DNA of 64,000 bases from Flavobacterium sp. (GCF_017744675.1 NZ_JAGIAV010000008.1:62001-126000); one strand, 5' to 3'. Positions 17,250 through 26,880 are shown, numbered from the stretch's first letter. Notes: a model not told the origin generated them from the sequence alone. Numbers and translations are program-made.

Positions 17250-18791
17250 TTATTGTATTTCGTAAATTACAGGAGCAGTTCTTGGTAATAAATAACTACC
17301 AGCTCCAACAAGTTTAGTTTTAATTTCAGAAATAGTAACTTGGTCTCCTTTACCTGCTCTTGAAAGTACTTGTTTACATTGTGCATTCATTTTGTTTCCT
17401 GTAACAACCACTGTAGGCTGTCCAGCAATTTTCATATTGAATCCAACAACATCTAAACCAACTTCAAAATCAAAATCAAGAAGTTTAGCTCCAATAGTAG
17501 CAATCTCTAAGTTAGATTTAGGACCTTTAACAACTCCCATCTCACCTCTAATTGTTCCTGTTGGACCAGGAATACCTTTAATTCTGAATGTTTTCTTATC
17601 AGTTACTTTATCACCGTTTGGTAAAGTACCTGTTACAGAGATTGTAGTTTCAGTACCTTGACCTGGGCTCATGTTATATTTTCCTGGTTTTCCAGCAGAA
17701 GCTAAACCTGGAGCACTAGCAACAATTTTGTTTGCATCAACACCTGCAAAAGATACAGAGATTGGGTTAACAACTCCTCTGTACACTACATTCATTTTGT
17801 CTGCCGAAATTGTAGCTGCGTTTGGTCTTGGAACTACTACATATTTTCCAGAGAATTTTAATGGAATATTTTTTCCGTCCTCTAAGAAAGTAAATTGTCC
17901 GTTGATGTCTTGCTCTCCAACTCCACCAGCAGTTAAAGAGATAACAGCTTGTCCGTTAACGATTTGTCCAGGACCTTGGAATGAAGTAGGTTTTGTGTTT
18001 TCGTCATAACGACCTAAAACTACTTTTCCTGTTACTTTTTCACCTTGGAAATAAGCATTTTTATCTAAAACAACGATTGCTTGGTAGTTGCTGTAAGAAG
18101 CAGCAGCAACTGCAGCTTTACCTAATGCACTGTTGTAAACGTCAGCTTCAGTTTTCTTAACGTCATTTTGCCAAGCTGAAAGTTTTGCAGCTGTAGCAAT
18201 AGCTGGGAATCCTTTAAAGTGGTAAGCTAAGTATTTTTCTTTAAGACCTTCTTTGTTTTTCACATCAGAAACGTCAAATTTTTTCTCAACCTCAGAAATG
18301 ATTCCAGCGTATTTTTTGTCTGTTCCTAAAGCTGCTTTAATATCAGCTTTATATTTTTCGATTTTAGAGATAATTTCGTTACCTTTTTTAGTGTAACCGT
18401 CTCCTGTAAACCAGTCGTCGATATTATCTCCTCTATCCATAGACTCATAAGGCATTTTTCCAGTTGCTTTATCAACTTCAAAACCTTTAACAGCCTGAGC
18501 TTTTAGAGTAGCTATATAATCATAAAATTCTTTTGTAATTGTTTCAACTTTGTGAGCTGTAGTTGCAGCAACAGCAAATTCTCCTTTTGCCTCAGCTGCT
18601 TTTTGATCTAAAGACATTAATAAACTAGCGTTTGTCTCTGTTGAACTAGTATTTGCACCTTCAAATTTTTCATTCATCAAACCAAAAGCAGAAATTACTT
18701 CTTTTGATACGTTCATTGCTAACATTGCGATGAAAACCAGATACATCAGGTTGATCATCTTCTGTCTAGGGGTTAATTTTCCTCCTGCCAT
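17250..18791 (-). CDS. gldM: GldM, motor stator component of type IX secretion
   Basis: This 513-residue protein has one N-terminal transmembrane helix (KMINLMYLVFIAMLAMNVSKEVISAFG, about residues 11-37) preceded by MAGGKLTPRQ. A long periplasmic part of stacked immunoglobulin-like domains follows. GldM dimers sit inside a GldL pentamer and convert the proton-motive force into rotation that powers secretion and gliding. The conserved Arg/Glu of the helix and the TPRQKMINLMYLV start are typical. It is the third gene of the gldKLMN run, with about 50-bp spacing on both sides. Confidence 0.97.
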   Translation of the reverse strand: MAGGKLTPRQKMINLMYLVFIAMLAMNVSKEVISAFGLMNEKFEGANTSSTETNASLLMSLDQKAAEAKGEFAVAATTAHKVETITKEFYDYIATLKAQAVKGFEVDKATGKMPYESMDRGDNIDDWFTGDGYTKKGNEIISKIEKYKADIKAALGTDKKYAGIISEVEKKFDVSDVKNKEGLKEKYLAYHFKGFPAIATAAKLSAWQNDVKKTEADVYNSALGKAAVAAASYSNYQAIVVLDKNAYFQGEKVTGKVVLGRYDENTKPTSFQGPGQIVNGQAVISLTAGGVGEQDINGQFTFLEDGKNIPLKFSGKYVVVPRPNAATISADKMNVVYRGVVNPISVSFAGVDANKIVASAPGLASAGKPGKYNMSPGQGTETTISVTGTLPNGDKVTDKKTFRIKGIPGPTGTIRGEMGVVKGPKSNLEIATIGAKLLDFDFEVGLDVVGFNMKIAGQPTVVVTGNKMNAQCKQVLSRAGKGDQVTISEIKTKLVGAGSYLLPRTAPVIYEIQ

Positions 18792-18842
18792 TTTTTTCTA
18801 ATTAGTTCTTATTAATAAATTTAATATTTAGTTAAAAACTAA

Positions 18843-19490
18843 TTATCCTTTGTTACTCATTGCAGAAAGCATACCACCATAAACGCTGTTTAAAGAAGCA
18901 ATGTTTGCAGTCATAGATGCCATTTGCTCTTTCAATTTAGAAGCATTTTCAGCGATTTCTTTGTTAGCCTCAGCATTTCTAGAAGCACTTTCTAATTGTA
19001 CTTTATATAAACTGTTTAATGATTCCATTTGAGCAGCAGCTAAAGATAATTCTTCAGAATATTTCTTTTGTCCTGCGATTGAATCTACAGTTGGAGCAAT
19101 TCCTTTAGCAGCAGATTCGAAGTTTTTGATGCTGTTTCCTAAACTTGACATTAATTCACCGTCAATTTTAGCTTCTTTTAATAATGAATCTAATTTTTGA
19201 GATAATAATCCTTGAGCGTCACCTGGAGTTTCAGTTTTAGCTTTTTTCTCTCTTGCTTGTCCATTAGCTAATTCTGGGTAAACTAGAGTCCAATCTAGTT
19301 CTTCTTCAACTGGTTCGAAAGCAGAAAGCGCGAAAATTAACGCCTCAGTTACTAATCCTACAGAAAGCATAACTGTACCAGTCAACGGTCCAATCTCAAA
19401 GTGAGTAATTTTGAATAACGCTCCAACGATTACCACTGCCGCTCCCATACCATAAGCGAAATTCATTGCTTTTTTACTTAATAATGCCAT
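18843..19490 (-). CDS. gldL: GldL, motor component of type IX secretion
   Basis: This 215-residue inner-membrane protein has two N-terminal transmembrane helices (about residues 9-28, MNFAYGMGAAVVIVGALFKI, and 34-57, LTGTVMLSVGLVTEALIFALSAFE). A glutamate within the second helix (TEALIF) is the proton-pathway residue known in the family. The rest is a cytoplasmic helical domain (MESLNSLYKVQLESASRNAEANKEI). Five GldL subunits surround the GldM dimer to make a proton-driven rotary motor. The length matches family members. Confidence 0.97.
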   Translation of the reverse strand: MALLSKKAMNFAYGMGAAVVIVGALFKITHFEIGPLTGTVMLSVGLVTEALIFALSAFEPVEEELDWTLVYPELANGQAREKKAKTETPGDAQGLLSQKLDSLLKEAKIDGELMSSLGNSIKNFESAAKGIAPTVDSIAGQKKYSEELSLAAAQMESLNSLYKVQLESASRNAEANKEIAENASKLKEQMASMTANIASLNSVYGGMLSAMSNKG

Positions 19491-19545
19491 AATACTTTTT
19501 TTTTAGGTTTAAAATAGATTTGTTGGATATTGATAAAATTATAAA

Positions 19546-20940
19546 TTACTTTTTTCTGTTTCCGGTAACTTGCGTTCCCATATAATCTTGTACAGTTCTG
19601 AATCCGATATAACTTCTAGCAGAATCTGCATATTCGTGGTCACGAGTGCTTACCTGTAGGAAATAAGCAACGTCTTTCCAAGAACCTCCACGAACAACTT
19701 TTCTTTGGTTTTTACCATCGATTACGTTTGGATTCATTGTAGAAACATATTCGTAAGCGTTTGGATTGTAAGCTGAATCTGTCCACTCTGAAACGTTTCC
19801 TGCCATGTTGTATAATCCGTAACCGTTTACATCGTAAGATTTAGCTTCTACTGTATAAAGTGCCTCATCAGCAGCATAATCTCCTCTACTTGGTTTAAAG
19901 TTTGCTAAGAAACAACCTCTATCACTTTTAGTATAAGGACCTCCCCAAGGGTAAGTAGCAGACTCCAGACCTCCTCTAGCAGCGTACTCCCATTCTGCCT
20001 CAGTTGGCAATCTGAAAGCATTTACTAAATCACGTCCTTTTTTCTTAGATTTAATGTAGCTGTTTTTGTTTAATGTTCTCCAAGCACAGAATGCTTTAGC
20101 TTGTTTCCAAGTAACACCTACTACAGGATAATCTCCATAAGCTTTGTGCCAAAAATAATCGTTATGCATTGGCTCATTGTATGAGTAAGCGAAGTCTTTA
20201 ATCCAAACAGCAGTATCAGGATAAACATTTACTTGTTCCGTTTTTACGAAGTCGCTTCTTTTTCCAACTTTTGCTTTTGCAGCAGCTTGAATATCCATCC
20301 AAGAATAACGGAATTTCAATTTATTTACATCAATTGTTCTTAAACCATTGTATGATTCTTCAATTGGCAAATACATAGAATCCATTACTTCAGCGTAATA
20401 CTCATCTGGATATGCTTTTGTATCTTTAATTAGCTTAACTTTTCTGTTTAACTTCCTTCCAGCATACGGATCATCTTTAGTACCAACACTATAGTAGTTG
20501 TCGTACATATATTTATCGTAAGCTGTCATTTTTTCTGGATCAGAATCATTAAAAGCGTAGTCAGCAATACTTCCGCCTTTTTTACCTTTTCCATCAGTAG
20601 CTTTTTGTCCGGTTTCGTCTGCTAAGATTGCTAAACGAACTCTCATTGTAGAATCTTTTACCCACTCTACAAATTGACGATACTCACTATTTGTAATTTC
20701 GGTTTCATCCATATAGAATGAACGAACTGTTACAGTTTTAGTTGGAGCATCTTCTACGTTAGCTAAATCAGCATCTGATTTACCCATAATAAAAGATCCG
20801 CCTGGAACCAAAGTCATTCCATAAGGTTTTTCAGGATGCCATTTCCCTCCTGTAACACCAACTAATTCACCTTTGTCACCTGACTTACCACAGCCGATTA
20901 CTAGTGTTAACATTGCTGCAAATGCAATAAACTTCTTCAT
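19546..20940 (-). CDS. gldK: GldK, outer-membrane lipoprotein of type IX secretion
   Basis: This 464-residue lipoprotein has the lipobox LVIGC-GKSG with Cys17 as the acylated residue. The body is a formylglycine-generating-enzyme-like (sulfatase-modifying factor) fold: GMTLVPGGSFIMGKSDAD near residue 41, then RLPTEAEWEYAARGG, YGLYNMAGNVSEWTDSAYNP and VVRGGSWKD. GldK (PorK) uses this fold as a structural ring subunit with GldN. It is the first gene of gldKLMN. A -7-like element (TATTTTTG on the minus strand, 21035-21042) lies about 100 bp upstream. Confidence 0.97.
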   Translation of the reverse strand: MKKFIAFAAMLTLVIGCGKSGDKGELVGVTGGKWHPEKPYGMTLVPGGSFIMGKSDADLANVEDAPTKTVTVRSFYMDETEITNSEYRQFVEWVKDSTMRVRLAILADETGQKATDGKGKKGGSIADYAFNDSDPEKMTAYDKYMYDNYYSVGTKDDPYAGRKLNRKVKLIKDTKAYPDEYYAEVMDSMYLPIEESYNGLRTIDVNKLKFRYSWMDIQAAAKAKVGKRSDFVKTEQVNVYPDTAVWIKDFAYSYNEPMHNDYFWHKAYGDYPVVGVTWKQAKAFCAWRTLNKNSYIKSKKKGRDLVNAFRLPTEAEWEYAARGGLESATYPWGGPYTKSDRGCFLANFKPSRGDYAADEALYTVEAKSYDVNGYGLYNMAGNVSEWTDSAYNPNAYEYVSTMNPNVIDGKNQRKVVRGGSWKDVAYFLQVSTRDHEYADSARSYIGFRTVQDYMGTQVTGNRKK

Positions 20941-21034
20941 ATAAATTTGGGATTATCTATTCATTATTAAAAGTCCGTAAACGTATTTATTATTTATCTA
21001 AAAAACAATACTACTTGCGAATTTATTTTACCGT

Positions 21035-21042
21035 TCAAAAAT
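21035..21042 (-). promoter_or_regulatory. Putative -7 element of the gldKLMN operon
   Basis: The minus strand reads TATTTTTG, a match to TAnnTTTG, upstream of gldK. The rest of 20941-21202 is AT-rich with no other feature seen. Confidence 0.35.
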
Positions 21043-21202
21043 AATGTTAAATAAAATAAAAAAAAAATATTTTATCGATAAACTGCCACAAAAAATCGAT
21101 GTAAAACGTTAATTTTTATGTTATATATGTATTTTCTTACTAATTAATTTTAACGTTTTTTTACACGTTTTAAAAACCTAAGAATTCACTTAAATTTTTG
21201 AT

Positions 21203-22354
21203 CTACAAAGCATTTTTTCGTTGCGCTTTCCACCATCTTTCTGGCAATTCTTGATTGCAAGCCGACAAATATTCGTCGTAAGAACATGGTAATAACGTAT
21301 TTCTTTTCAATTTATTGCTGCCGTTTGATTCATATGGAATTTCTATCCACCAACGGTCTGTTTTATCACTTTTATAGAAGATTAATTCTTCATCATCAAG
21401 CGGAACTATATACTTTAAATAGTTTGCTCGGCTACCAAATGGATATTCTTTTGAGCGATAGTGGTACCCTTCAATAAAATACCATACAATTTGAGCAATA
21501 ATAGCCGATTCGGCTAATGTGCTGTTGTGATTGAACACCCCAAAAGAAGAAACTTTATCGCTAATACCGGCATATCTAGCCAAAGCACAAATTTCTTTTC
21601 CATTAAATCCGTTTGGCTCAAAAGTCACCATATTTCCTGACGCAGAAGACTTTACCGAATTTAAATCTATACTAACCAAGTCTGCATCTCTAAATACAGG
21701 CTCTGCCAAAGTAATTTTATTCGAAATTTCACCCAATCGATACGCATCAAAAAACAGTTTTTCGATCAAATCGATTTCTTCTTGTGAATTATAATACGTC
21801 TGATATCCTATATTACAATAGTTGAAGAGATTATTTGGCTCATCAATAATAATTTTTGTTAAATAGGAGTTAGCCGAAACAGACTCATTTTCCTTGCCAA
21901 AATCAAACTTATTATCAACTGCAACCAAATTTACCATCTGCTCCAAATCGTCGTAAGCGCGATACAAAGCATAGGTCAGATCCTGAGAACCTCCCAGGAC
22001 TATAGGAATGACTTTATTCTTAATTAATGTAGCCGTAACCTTCTTTAAAGCATAATATGTATCTTCTACAGAATCGCCAGCAAGTATATCTCCCAGGTCT
22101 GCGATTGAAGCATCCCAGTTGCCTGGAAACATGCTGTAAAGCTTTTTACGTACAGCAGAAAGATTAACTTCGTTAATCATTTTGATGTTGGTACGGTCTT
22201 CTAAAACACCAATTATAGCGATATTAATCTGTTCAATATCAGGAAACTGATCTTGGGTATGAAAGACAACTTTGCTTCCAAGCTCTTGCGAAGACAGTGC
22301 GCTGACGAATTTTACAATTCCGTCATTAACTGGTTCTAGAAAATCAAATTCCAT
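21203..22354 (-). CDS. Arginase/formimidoylglutamase-fold protein with altered metal ligands
   Basis: This 383-residue protein belongs to the ureohydrolase superfamily (arginase, agmatinase, formimidoylglutamase) by its overall pattern. The positions that normally bind the two manganese ions are changed. The GGDHS motif reads GGSQD (His to Gln), the DAHxD motif reads DNKFD (His to Lys), and the SxDxDxxDP motif reads SIDLNSVKS (second Asp to Asn, DP lost). It may therefore be non-catalytic. It sits between topA and gldK, an arrangement I associate with Flavobacteriia. Its start is ten bases past the topA stop, so the two are probably cotranscribed. Confidence 0.82.
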   Translation of the reverse strand: MEFDFLEPVNDGIVKFVSALSSQELGSKVVFHTQDQFPDIEQINIAIIGVLEDRTNIKMINEVNLSAVRKKLYSMFPGNWDASIADLGDILAGDSVEDTYYALKKVTATLIKNKVIPIVLGGSQDLTYALYRAYDDLEQMVNLVAVDNKFDFGKENESVSANSYLTKIIIDEPNNLFNYCNIGYQTYYNSQEEIDLIEKLFFDAYRLGEISNKITLAEPVFRDADLVSIDLNSVKSSASGNMVTFEPNGFNGKEICALARYAGISDKVSSFGVFNHNSTLAESAIIAQIVWYFIEGYHYRSKEYPFGSRANYLKYIVPLDDEELIFYKSDKTDRWWIEIPYESNGSNKLKRNTLLPCSYDEYLSACNQELPERWWKAQRKNAL

Positions 22355-22363
22355 TTATATACT

Positions 22364-24892
22364 TTATTTCTTTTTAGCAGCTGTTTTTTTCGCTGGTGCC
22401 TTTTTAGCTGTTGTTGATTTAGCTGCAGTTTTCTTTGCAGGTGTTTTTTTCGCTGGTGCTTTAGCAGCAATCATTTCTTGAACCTGAGCCAATGTTAATT
22501 TTGTTGCATCAACATCTTTGCTTAATTCAATTTTTGTTTTTCCTTTCAGAATCACAGAACGTCCCCAACGGGCTTTTTCTACTACAATTCCTTCTTCTTC
22601 CCAGTTATGAATAACTTTATCGATATTCTTCTGAAGCTTTTCTTCAATCAACTCTTCAACATCAGCTTGAGAAAGATTATCAAAATTGTATTTTTTGTTT
22701 ACGTTTACAAAAAGTCCGTTCCATTTAATGAATGGCCCAAAACGCCCCACTCCTTTTTGAACTGCTTCTCCTTTATAAACTGCAATTGGCGCATCGGCAA
22801 CTGCTTTTTCATCAATTAGCTCTTGAGCTCTTTCTTTAGAAACATTAAGCGGATCTTCTCCTCTTGGCAATGAAATAAAAACGCTTCCGTGACGAACATA
22901 AGGACCGTAACGGCCATTATTCACTTCTACTTCTTCTCCTTTATATTCACCTAAACTTTTTGGAAGCAAGAACAAGTTCAAAGCTTCTTCTAGTGTGATG
23001 TTTCCTATATTTTGATCTGCCATCAAACTGGCAAACTTTTTATCTTCATCATCTGCTTCTCCAATCTGTGCCATTGGCCCAAATTTTCCTAAACGAACAG
23101 AAACTTGTCTTCCGTCAGCATCTTTTCCTAGAATTCTTTCACCACTTTCGCGTTCCGCATTTGCTTCAACTTCTTTTACATTTGGATGAAACTGATTGTA
23201 GAAATCCTGCATCATTTTTGCCCAGTCGATGTTTCCTTCGGCAATTTCGTCAAAATCCTGTTCTACTTTTGCAGTGAAATTATAATCTAGAATGTTTCCG
23301 AAATTCTTTACCAAGAAATCCGTAACGATAGTACCGATATCGGTTGGAACTAATTTTCCTTTATCAGAACCTGTATTTTCTTTTAGAACTTTTTCTCCTA
23401 CTTTACTATTTTGTAAAGTAAGCTGCGTATAATTACGTTCTACACCTTCCAATGTTCCTTTTTCAACATAATTTCTATTGATAATTGTTGAAATAGTTGG
23501 AGCATAAGTTGATGGACGCCCAATACCTAGTTCCTCTAATTTTTTAACCAAAGATGCCTCTGTATAACGTGCCGGCGGTCTTGAATATCGTTCTGTGGCT
23601 GTAATATAGTTATTAGCCAGTTTTTCGTTTACTTTTAAAGCCGGAAGCATTCCTTCTTGCTCTTCTTCGTCATCATCATGACCTTCTAAGTACACTTTTA
23701 AGAAACCTTCAAAAAGCAATACTTCTCCAGAAGCTGTAAAAATTTCGCTATGATTATCTGCTTCAATTTTTACATTTGTTCTTTCCAACTGCGCATCGCT
23801 CATTTGCGAAGCTAAAGTTCTTTTCCAGATCAAATCGTATAAACGAGCTTGGTCACGATCGATATTTACAGAATGGCGAGACATATCTGTCGGACGAATT
23901 GCTTCGTGCGCTTCTTGCGCTCCTTTATTTTTATTAGCAAAAACACGAGGTTTCGAATACTCTTTTCCGTAAGATTTGATGATTTCTGCTTCAGCCGCGT
24001 TCATCGCTTCTGTAGAAAGATTCACAGAGTCGGTTCTCATATAGGTAATAAGTCCCGCCTCGTATAAACGCTGTGCTAACTGCATGGTAATTCCAACTGG
24101 CAAGTATAATTTTCTTGCTGCTTCTTGTTGCAACGTAGAAGTTGTAAAAGGTGCTGTTGGAGATTTTTTGGTAGGTTTAGTTTCTAAATCGGCTACCTTA
24201 TATTTAGAACCGATGTTTTGATTTAAGAAATCTTCGGCTTCTTTTTTAGTATTGAAGTTTTTTGGCAATTTTGCCTTGAAAGCTTTTCCTGCTTCATTTA
24301 CAAATTCTGCAACAATTGAATATGTTGCTACCGCATTAAAATTTTGAATCTCGCGTTCTCTTTCTACAATCAGACGTACAGAAACCGACTGTACACGACC
24401 TGCTGAAAGTCCGCCTTTGATTTTTCTCCATAAAACCGGAGATAACTCATAACCTACTAAACGGTCTAGAACACGACGTGCCTGCTGTGCGTTTACTAAA
24501 TTATAGTCAATTTCTCTTGGATTATCAATTGCTTTAAGAATCGCAGATTTTGTAATCTCGTGAAAAACAATTCGTTTGGTTTTTTTTGTATCCAGCTTTA
24601 ATTCTTCCGCCAAGTGCCATGAAATAGCCTCTCCCTCGCGGTCCTCATCGGATGCTAACCAAACCGTTTCGGCATTCTTAGAAAGTGATTTTAGTTTCGT
24701 TACCAAGGCTTTTTTATCGGGAGATACTTCATATTTAGGTTTAAAACCATTTTCTACATCTACTCCTATTTCCTTTGATGGTAAGTCTGCTATGTGACCA
24801 TAACTTGACTCAACCTGAAAGTCGCTTCCGAGAAATTTCTCGATCGTTTTCGCCTTTGCAGGTGACTCCACTATTACTAAATTCTTTGCCAT
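22364..24892 (-). CDS. topA: DNA topoisomerase I
   Basis: This roughly 842-residue type IA topoisomerase relaxes negative supercoils. I chose the start at 24892 because MAKNLVIVESPAKAKTIEKFLG is the canonical TOPRIM start; seven extra residues would precede it with the longer frame. The TOPRIM acid motif is DEDREGEAISWHL, and the active-site tyrosine is in GLITYMRTDSVNLS. Instead of the Cys4 zinc fingers of the E. coli enzyme, the C-terminus has glycine/proline-rich TopoI C-terminal repeats (RLGKFGPMAQIG, NGRYGPYVRHG, VGRFGPFIKWNG). A Lys/Ala-rich basic tail (KKTPAKKTAAKSTTAKK) resembles histone H1 tails and should bind DNA non-specifically. Confidence 0.96.
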   Translation of the reverse strand: MAKNLVIVESPAKAKTIEKFLGSDFQVESSYGHIADLPSKEIGVDVENGFKPKYEVSPDKKALVTKLKSLSKNAETVWLASDEDREGEAISWHLAEELKLDTKKTKRIVFHEITKSAILKAIDNPREIDYNLVNAQQARRVLDRLVGYELSPVLWRKIKGGLSAGRVQSVSVRLIVEREREIQNFNAVATYSIVAEFVNEAGKAFKAKLPKNFNTKKEAEDFLNQNIGSKYKVADLETKPTKKSPTAPFTTSTLQQEAARKLYLPVGITMQLAQRLYEAGLITYMRTDSVNLSTEAMNAAEAEIIKSYGKEYSKPRVFANKNKGAQEAHEAIRPTDMSRHSVNIDRDQARLYDLIWKRTLASQMSDAQLERTNVKIEADNHSEIFTASGEVLLFEGFLKVYLEGHDDDEEEQEGMLPALKVNEKLANNYITATERYSRPPARYTEASLVKKLEELGIGRPSTYAPTISTIINRNYVEKGTLEGVERNYTQLTLQNSKVGEKVLKENTGSDKGKLVPTDIGTIVTDFLVKNFGNILDYNFTAKVEQDFDEIAEGNIDWAKMMQDFYNQFHPNVKEVEANAERESGERILGKDADGRQVSVRLGKFGPMAQIGEADDEDKKFASLMADQNIGNITLEEALNLFLLPKSLGEYKGEEVEVNNGRYGPYVRHGSVFISLPRGEDPLNVSKERAQELIDEKAVADAPIAVYKGEAVQKGVGRFGPFIKWNGLFVNVNKKYNFDNLSQADVEELIEEKLQKNIDKVIHNWEEEGIVVEKARWGRSVILKGKTKIELSKDVDATKLTLAQVQEMIAAKAPAKKTPAKKTAAKSTTAKKAPAKKTAAKKK

Positions 24893-24910
24893 TGCTCTTA
24901 TTTTCTGCAA

Positions 24911-24918
24911 CAAAAGTA
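24911..24918 (-). promoter_or_regulatory. Putative -7 element of topA
   Basis: The minus strand reads TACTTTTG, a perfect TAnnTTTG, only about 19 bp upstream of the chosen topA start. This gives a very short leader and supports the start at 24892. Confidence 0.45.
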
Positions 24919-25080
24919 TTTATTTTTTTTAAATATTAACCTTACGAATGCATTTTTGAAGTATTTTGATATTATGAAACTTAAAATTGCAGATTTATCT
25001 GTAATAATATCGATAATATATATAGGTATAACTTTTAATGATTTATGACCGAGAAATGTGCTTTTTGAAACCTATTTTCA

Positions 25081-25225
25081 TAGCCCAGATTGAAATGGAT
25101 TGCCCGGAGTAAAAAAAGCAAAAGTTTCTTGGTTTAAAAAAGCGACCAACGGAAGCTCTTTTTAAAACATTAGAAACTTTGCTTTTTTTATGAGGACAAG
25201 GAATGGAAAGCTGGAAATAGCTCCT
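25081..25225 (+). ncRNA. Structured RNA candidate, resembling the Flavo-1 type motif
   Basis: The 435-bp gap before miaB contains a compact element with no ORF. It begins TAGCCCAGATTGAAATGG and ends GGAAAGCTGGAAATAGCTCC. Between them is a long hairpin whose arms are 25111-25130 (AAAAAAAGCAAAAGTTTCTT) and about 25171-25189 (AGAAACTTTGCTTTTTTT). The short CCAG/CTGG pairing near the termini closes the structure. From memory, elements with the same termini recur in Flavobacteriia, and the Flavo-1 RNA motif is a known candidate family there; the assignment to that family is an inference. It could be a small RNA or a structural DNA repeat. Confidence 0.5.
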
Positions 25226-25300
25226 AATAACTGTGAAAGATAAAATAAAACACTAGCTATCAACATTTCTGAAAACATTGTTAATTCTTTATCTGACATC

Positions 25301-25332
25301 TTGTCATATTCATTTCAATTACGCTATCTTTG
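25301..25332 (+). promoter_or_regulatory. Promoter of miaB
   Basis: TTG at 25301-25303 and a perfect TAnnTTTG (TATCTTTG, 25325-25332), 21 bp apart, lie just upstream of the miaB start. They give a leader of roughly 12 nt. Confidence 0.55.
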
Positions 25333-25349
25333 CACTTTGAATTTTTGCA

Positions 25350-26795
25350 ATGGAAAAGATTATTGAAGAAAGCAAACAAGGCGAAAGTCTTGTTCTGGAA
25401 AATAAACCTGAGAATACTAAAAAACTATTTATAGAAAGTTACGGCTGTGCGATGAATTTTTCGGACAGTGAAGTCGTAGCTTCCATTTTGTCTGACGGCG
25501 GTTACAATACAACTTCGGTTTTAGAAGAAGCCGATTTGGTTTTGGTAAATACTTGTTCGATTCGTGACAAAGCAGAACAGACTATTCGTAAACGTCTTGA
25601 AAAATACAACGCTGTAAAACGTACCAACCCAAAAATGAAAGTGGGTGTTTTAGGCTGTATGGCAGAACGCTTAAAAAGCCAGTTTTTGGAAGAAGAAAAA
25701 ATCGTTGACCTTGTTGTTGGTCCCGATGCCTATAAAGATCTTCCGAATTTATTGGCTGAAGTTGAAGAAGGACGCGATGCCATCAATGTAATTTTATCAA
25801 AAGAGGAAACTTACGGAGATATTTCGCCTGTTCGTTTGATGAGTAACGGAATCACCGCTTTGGTTTCTATCACTCGCGGATGTGATAATATGTGTACATT
25901 CTGCGTTGTGCCTTTTACACGCGGACGCGAAAGAAGCCGTGAACCGCAAAGTATTATGAATGAAATTCAGGATTTGTGGAATAATGGCTATAAAGAAGTT
26001 ACGCTTCTTGGACAAAACGTTGACAGCTACCTTTGGTACGGAGGCGGTTTGAAAAAGGATTTTGTAAACGCTTCTGAAATGCAAAAAGCAACTGCTGTTG
26101 ATTTTGATCAATTGCTTGAAATGGTTGCCGCTGGTTTTCCTAAAATGCGTATTCGTTTTTCGACTTCAAATCCACAGGATATGCACGAAAGTATTTTGCA
26201 TGTTATTGCGAAATATCCAAATATTTGCAAACATATACATTTACCAGTTCAATCGGGAAGCAATAGAATTCTGAAAGAAATGAATCGTCTGCATTCTCGC
26301 GAAGAATACATGGCTCTGATTGACAAAATTAGAGCGATTGTTCCAGATGCTTCGATTTCGCAAGATATGATTGCTGGTTTCCCAACAGAAACGGAAGAAG
26401 ATCATCAAGATACGTTGAGTTTGATGGAATATGTTAAATACAATTTCGGTTATATGTATTCGTATTCTGAACGCCCTGGAACTTTGGCTGGAAGAAAAAT
26501 GAAAGATGATGTCGATGAAGAAACCAAAGCCAGAAGATTACAAGAAATAGTTGATTTACAACAAAAACATGCTTGGTTTAGAAGCGAGGAATTTGTTGGA
26601 AAAACCGTTGAAGTTTTGGTGGAGAAAGTTTCTAAGAAATCAAAAGATGAATTTTCAGGAAGAAATTCTCAAAGTATTACAGTTGTTTTCCCGAAAGAGA
26701 ATTACAAAATTGGAGATTTCGTAAACGTAAAAATAACAAGCTGTACAAGCGGAACTCTTAAGGGTGAAGCTGTGGGGTTGAGTGAAATGAATTAA
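25350..26795 (+). CDS. miaB: tRNA-2-methylthio-N6-dimethylallyladenosine synthase MiaB
   Basis: This 481-residue radical-SAM methylthiotransferase adds the 2-methylthio group to i6A37 of tRNAs. The N-terminal UPF0004 domain starts LFIESYGCAMNFSDSE with iron-sulfur Cys residues here, in VNTCSIRDKAE and in GCMAER. The radical SAM cluster motif is RGCDNMCTFCVVPFTRGRERSR. HLPVQSGSNRILKEMNR is typical of MiaB, and the C-terminal TRAM domain (VLVEKVSKKSKDEFSGRNSQ) binds tRNA. It is the first gene of a conserved Bacteroidota run toward groEL, here interrupted just downstream by a GxxExxY cassette. Confidence 0.97.
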   Translation: MEKIIEESKQGESLVLENKPENTKKLFIESYGCAMNFSDSEVVASILSDGGYNTTSVLEEADLVLVNTCSIRDKAEQTIRKRLEKYNAVKRTNPKMKVGVLGCMAERLKSQFLEEEKIVDLVVGPDAYKDLPNLLAEVEEGRDAINVILSKEETYGDISPVRLMSNGITALVSITRGCDNMCTFCVVPFTRGRERSREPQSIMNEIQDLWNNGYKEVTLLGQNVDSYLWYGGGLKKDFVNASEMQKATAVDFDQLLEMVAAGFPKMRIRFSTSNPQDMHESILHVIAKYPNICKHIHLPVQSGSNRILKEMNRLHSREEYMALIDKIRAIVPDASISQDMIAGFPTETEEDHQDTLSLMEYVKYNFGYMYSYSERPGTLAGRKMKDDVDEETKARRLQEIVDLQQKHAWFRSEEFVGKTVEVLVEKVSKKSKDEFSGRNSQSITVVFPKENYKIGDFVNVKITSCTSGTLKGEAVGLSEMN

Positions 26796-26799
26796 TTTT

Positions 26800-26840
26800 T
26801 TTTTGCCACAGATTAAAAGGATTAGAAGTATTTTTTTTAA
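26800..26840. repeat. Left terminal inverted repeat of the GxxExxY cassette
   Basis: This about 41-bp arm (core TTTGCCACAGATTAAAAGG) is inverted with mismatches relative to 27255-27295. It begins only a few bases after the miaB stop. Confidence 0.8.
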
Positions 26841-26880
26841 TATTTTTCTTACTTTTAAATTGTGATGAAAAATTAATATT

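Noticed and set aside
22364..24892. Zinc-finger C-terminal domain in topoisomerase I
   Set aside because: No CxxC pairs occur in the C-terminal part; glycine-rich TopoI repeats and a Lys/Ala tail take their place.
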